From contig NC_092026.1 in the NCBI RefSeq assembly GCF_042242105.1, forward strand, positions 20,240,001 to 20,304,000: a stretch of DNA of 64,000 nt, in the 5' to 3' direction. The position numbers were made by a program, and so were the translations under genes. Source of the DNA: Pempheris klunzingeri (lineage: Eukaryota > Chordata > Actinopteri > Acropomatiformes > Pempheridae). Of the stretch, positions 63,961 to 64,000 are shown piece by piece (the stretch's first letter is position 1; each line of letters opens with the position of its first letter). The notes under the pieces are model-generated. The model did no database searches and had not been told where the DNA came from. It saw only the letters and a list, made by a program, of their open reading frames with translations.

Positions 63961-64000
63961 ACAAATGATGATGTCTTTCCACAGTTAAAACATTTTACAC

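Overview
The window is nuclear DNA from a ray-finned fish, most likely a percomorph teleost. The evidence is spliced vertebrate genes with short introns and GT-AG boundaries, dense teleost-type interspersed repeats, Tc1-like elements and long CA, GT and TA microsatellites. No prokaryotic or viral gene was recognised. Exon boundaries below were read by hand from splice sites, reading-frame continuity and remembered human protein families. No alignment was run.

Layout, left to right: (1) a four-coding-exon leukotriene-B4-receptor-like GPCR, + strand, 1932-4716; (2) a repeat-rich interval, 4717-8613, with a possible small minus-strand transcript; (3) sdr39u1, an NADP-binding SDR epimerase-like protein, +, 8614-11515; (4) mettl17, the mitoribosome assembly factor, -, 12476-17695, convergent with sdr39u1 and head-to-head with (5) parp2, +, 18269-27381; (6) a TMBIM/Lifeguard membrane protein, -, 28419-32263; (7) a decayed Tc1 transposon, 32704-33901; (8) a ZNRF-family RING E3 ligase, -, 40117-43983, with a probable 3.6 kb 3' UTR; (9) tep1, +, from 45309 and running off the right edge. 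About 1,909 codons of tep1 in 38 coding exons are visible, covering the TROVE, DUF4062 and NACHT regions and the first WD40 repeats.

The gene set matches human 14q11.2-q12, where LTB4R and SDR39U1 lie in one interval and METTL17, PARP2 and TEP1 in another. Here they are compacted into 64 kb. The genes do not form one pathway. Two pairs have related roles: PARP2 (DNA-break signalling) with TEP1 (telomerase and vault component), and METTL17 with its divergent nuclear partner PARP2 through a shared 574 bp promoter interval.

The most notable observation is an in-frame, 210 nt, phase-symmetric second exon of parp2 that encodes a convincing WWE (ADP-ribose-binding type) domain, absent from human PARP2. 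Others are a GC-AG intron in parp2, a perfect RFX X-box palindrome in the mettl17/parp2 promoter, near-overlapping polyadenylation signals of sdr39u1 and mettl17, an unusual RING tail in the ZNRF protein and several structured repeat families.
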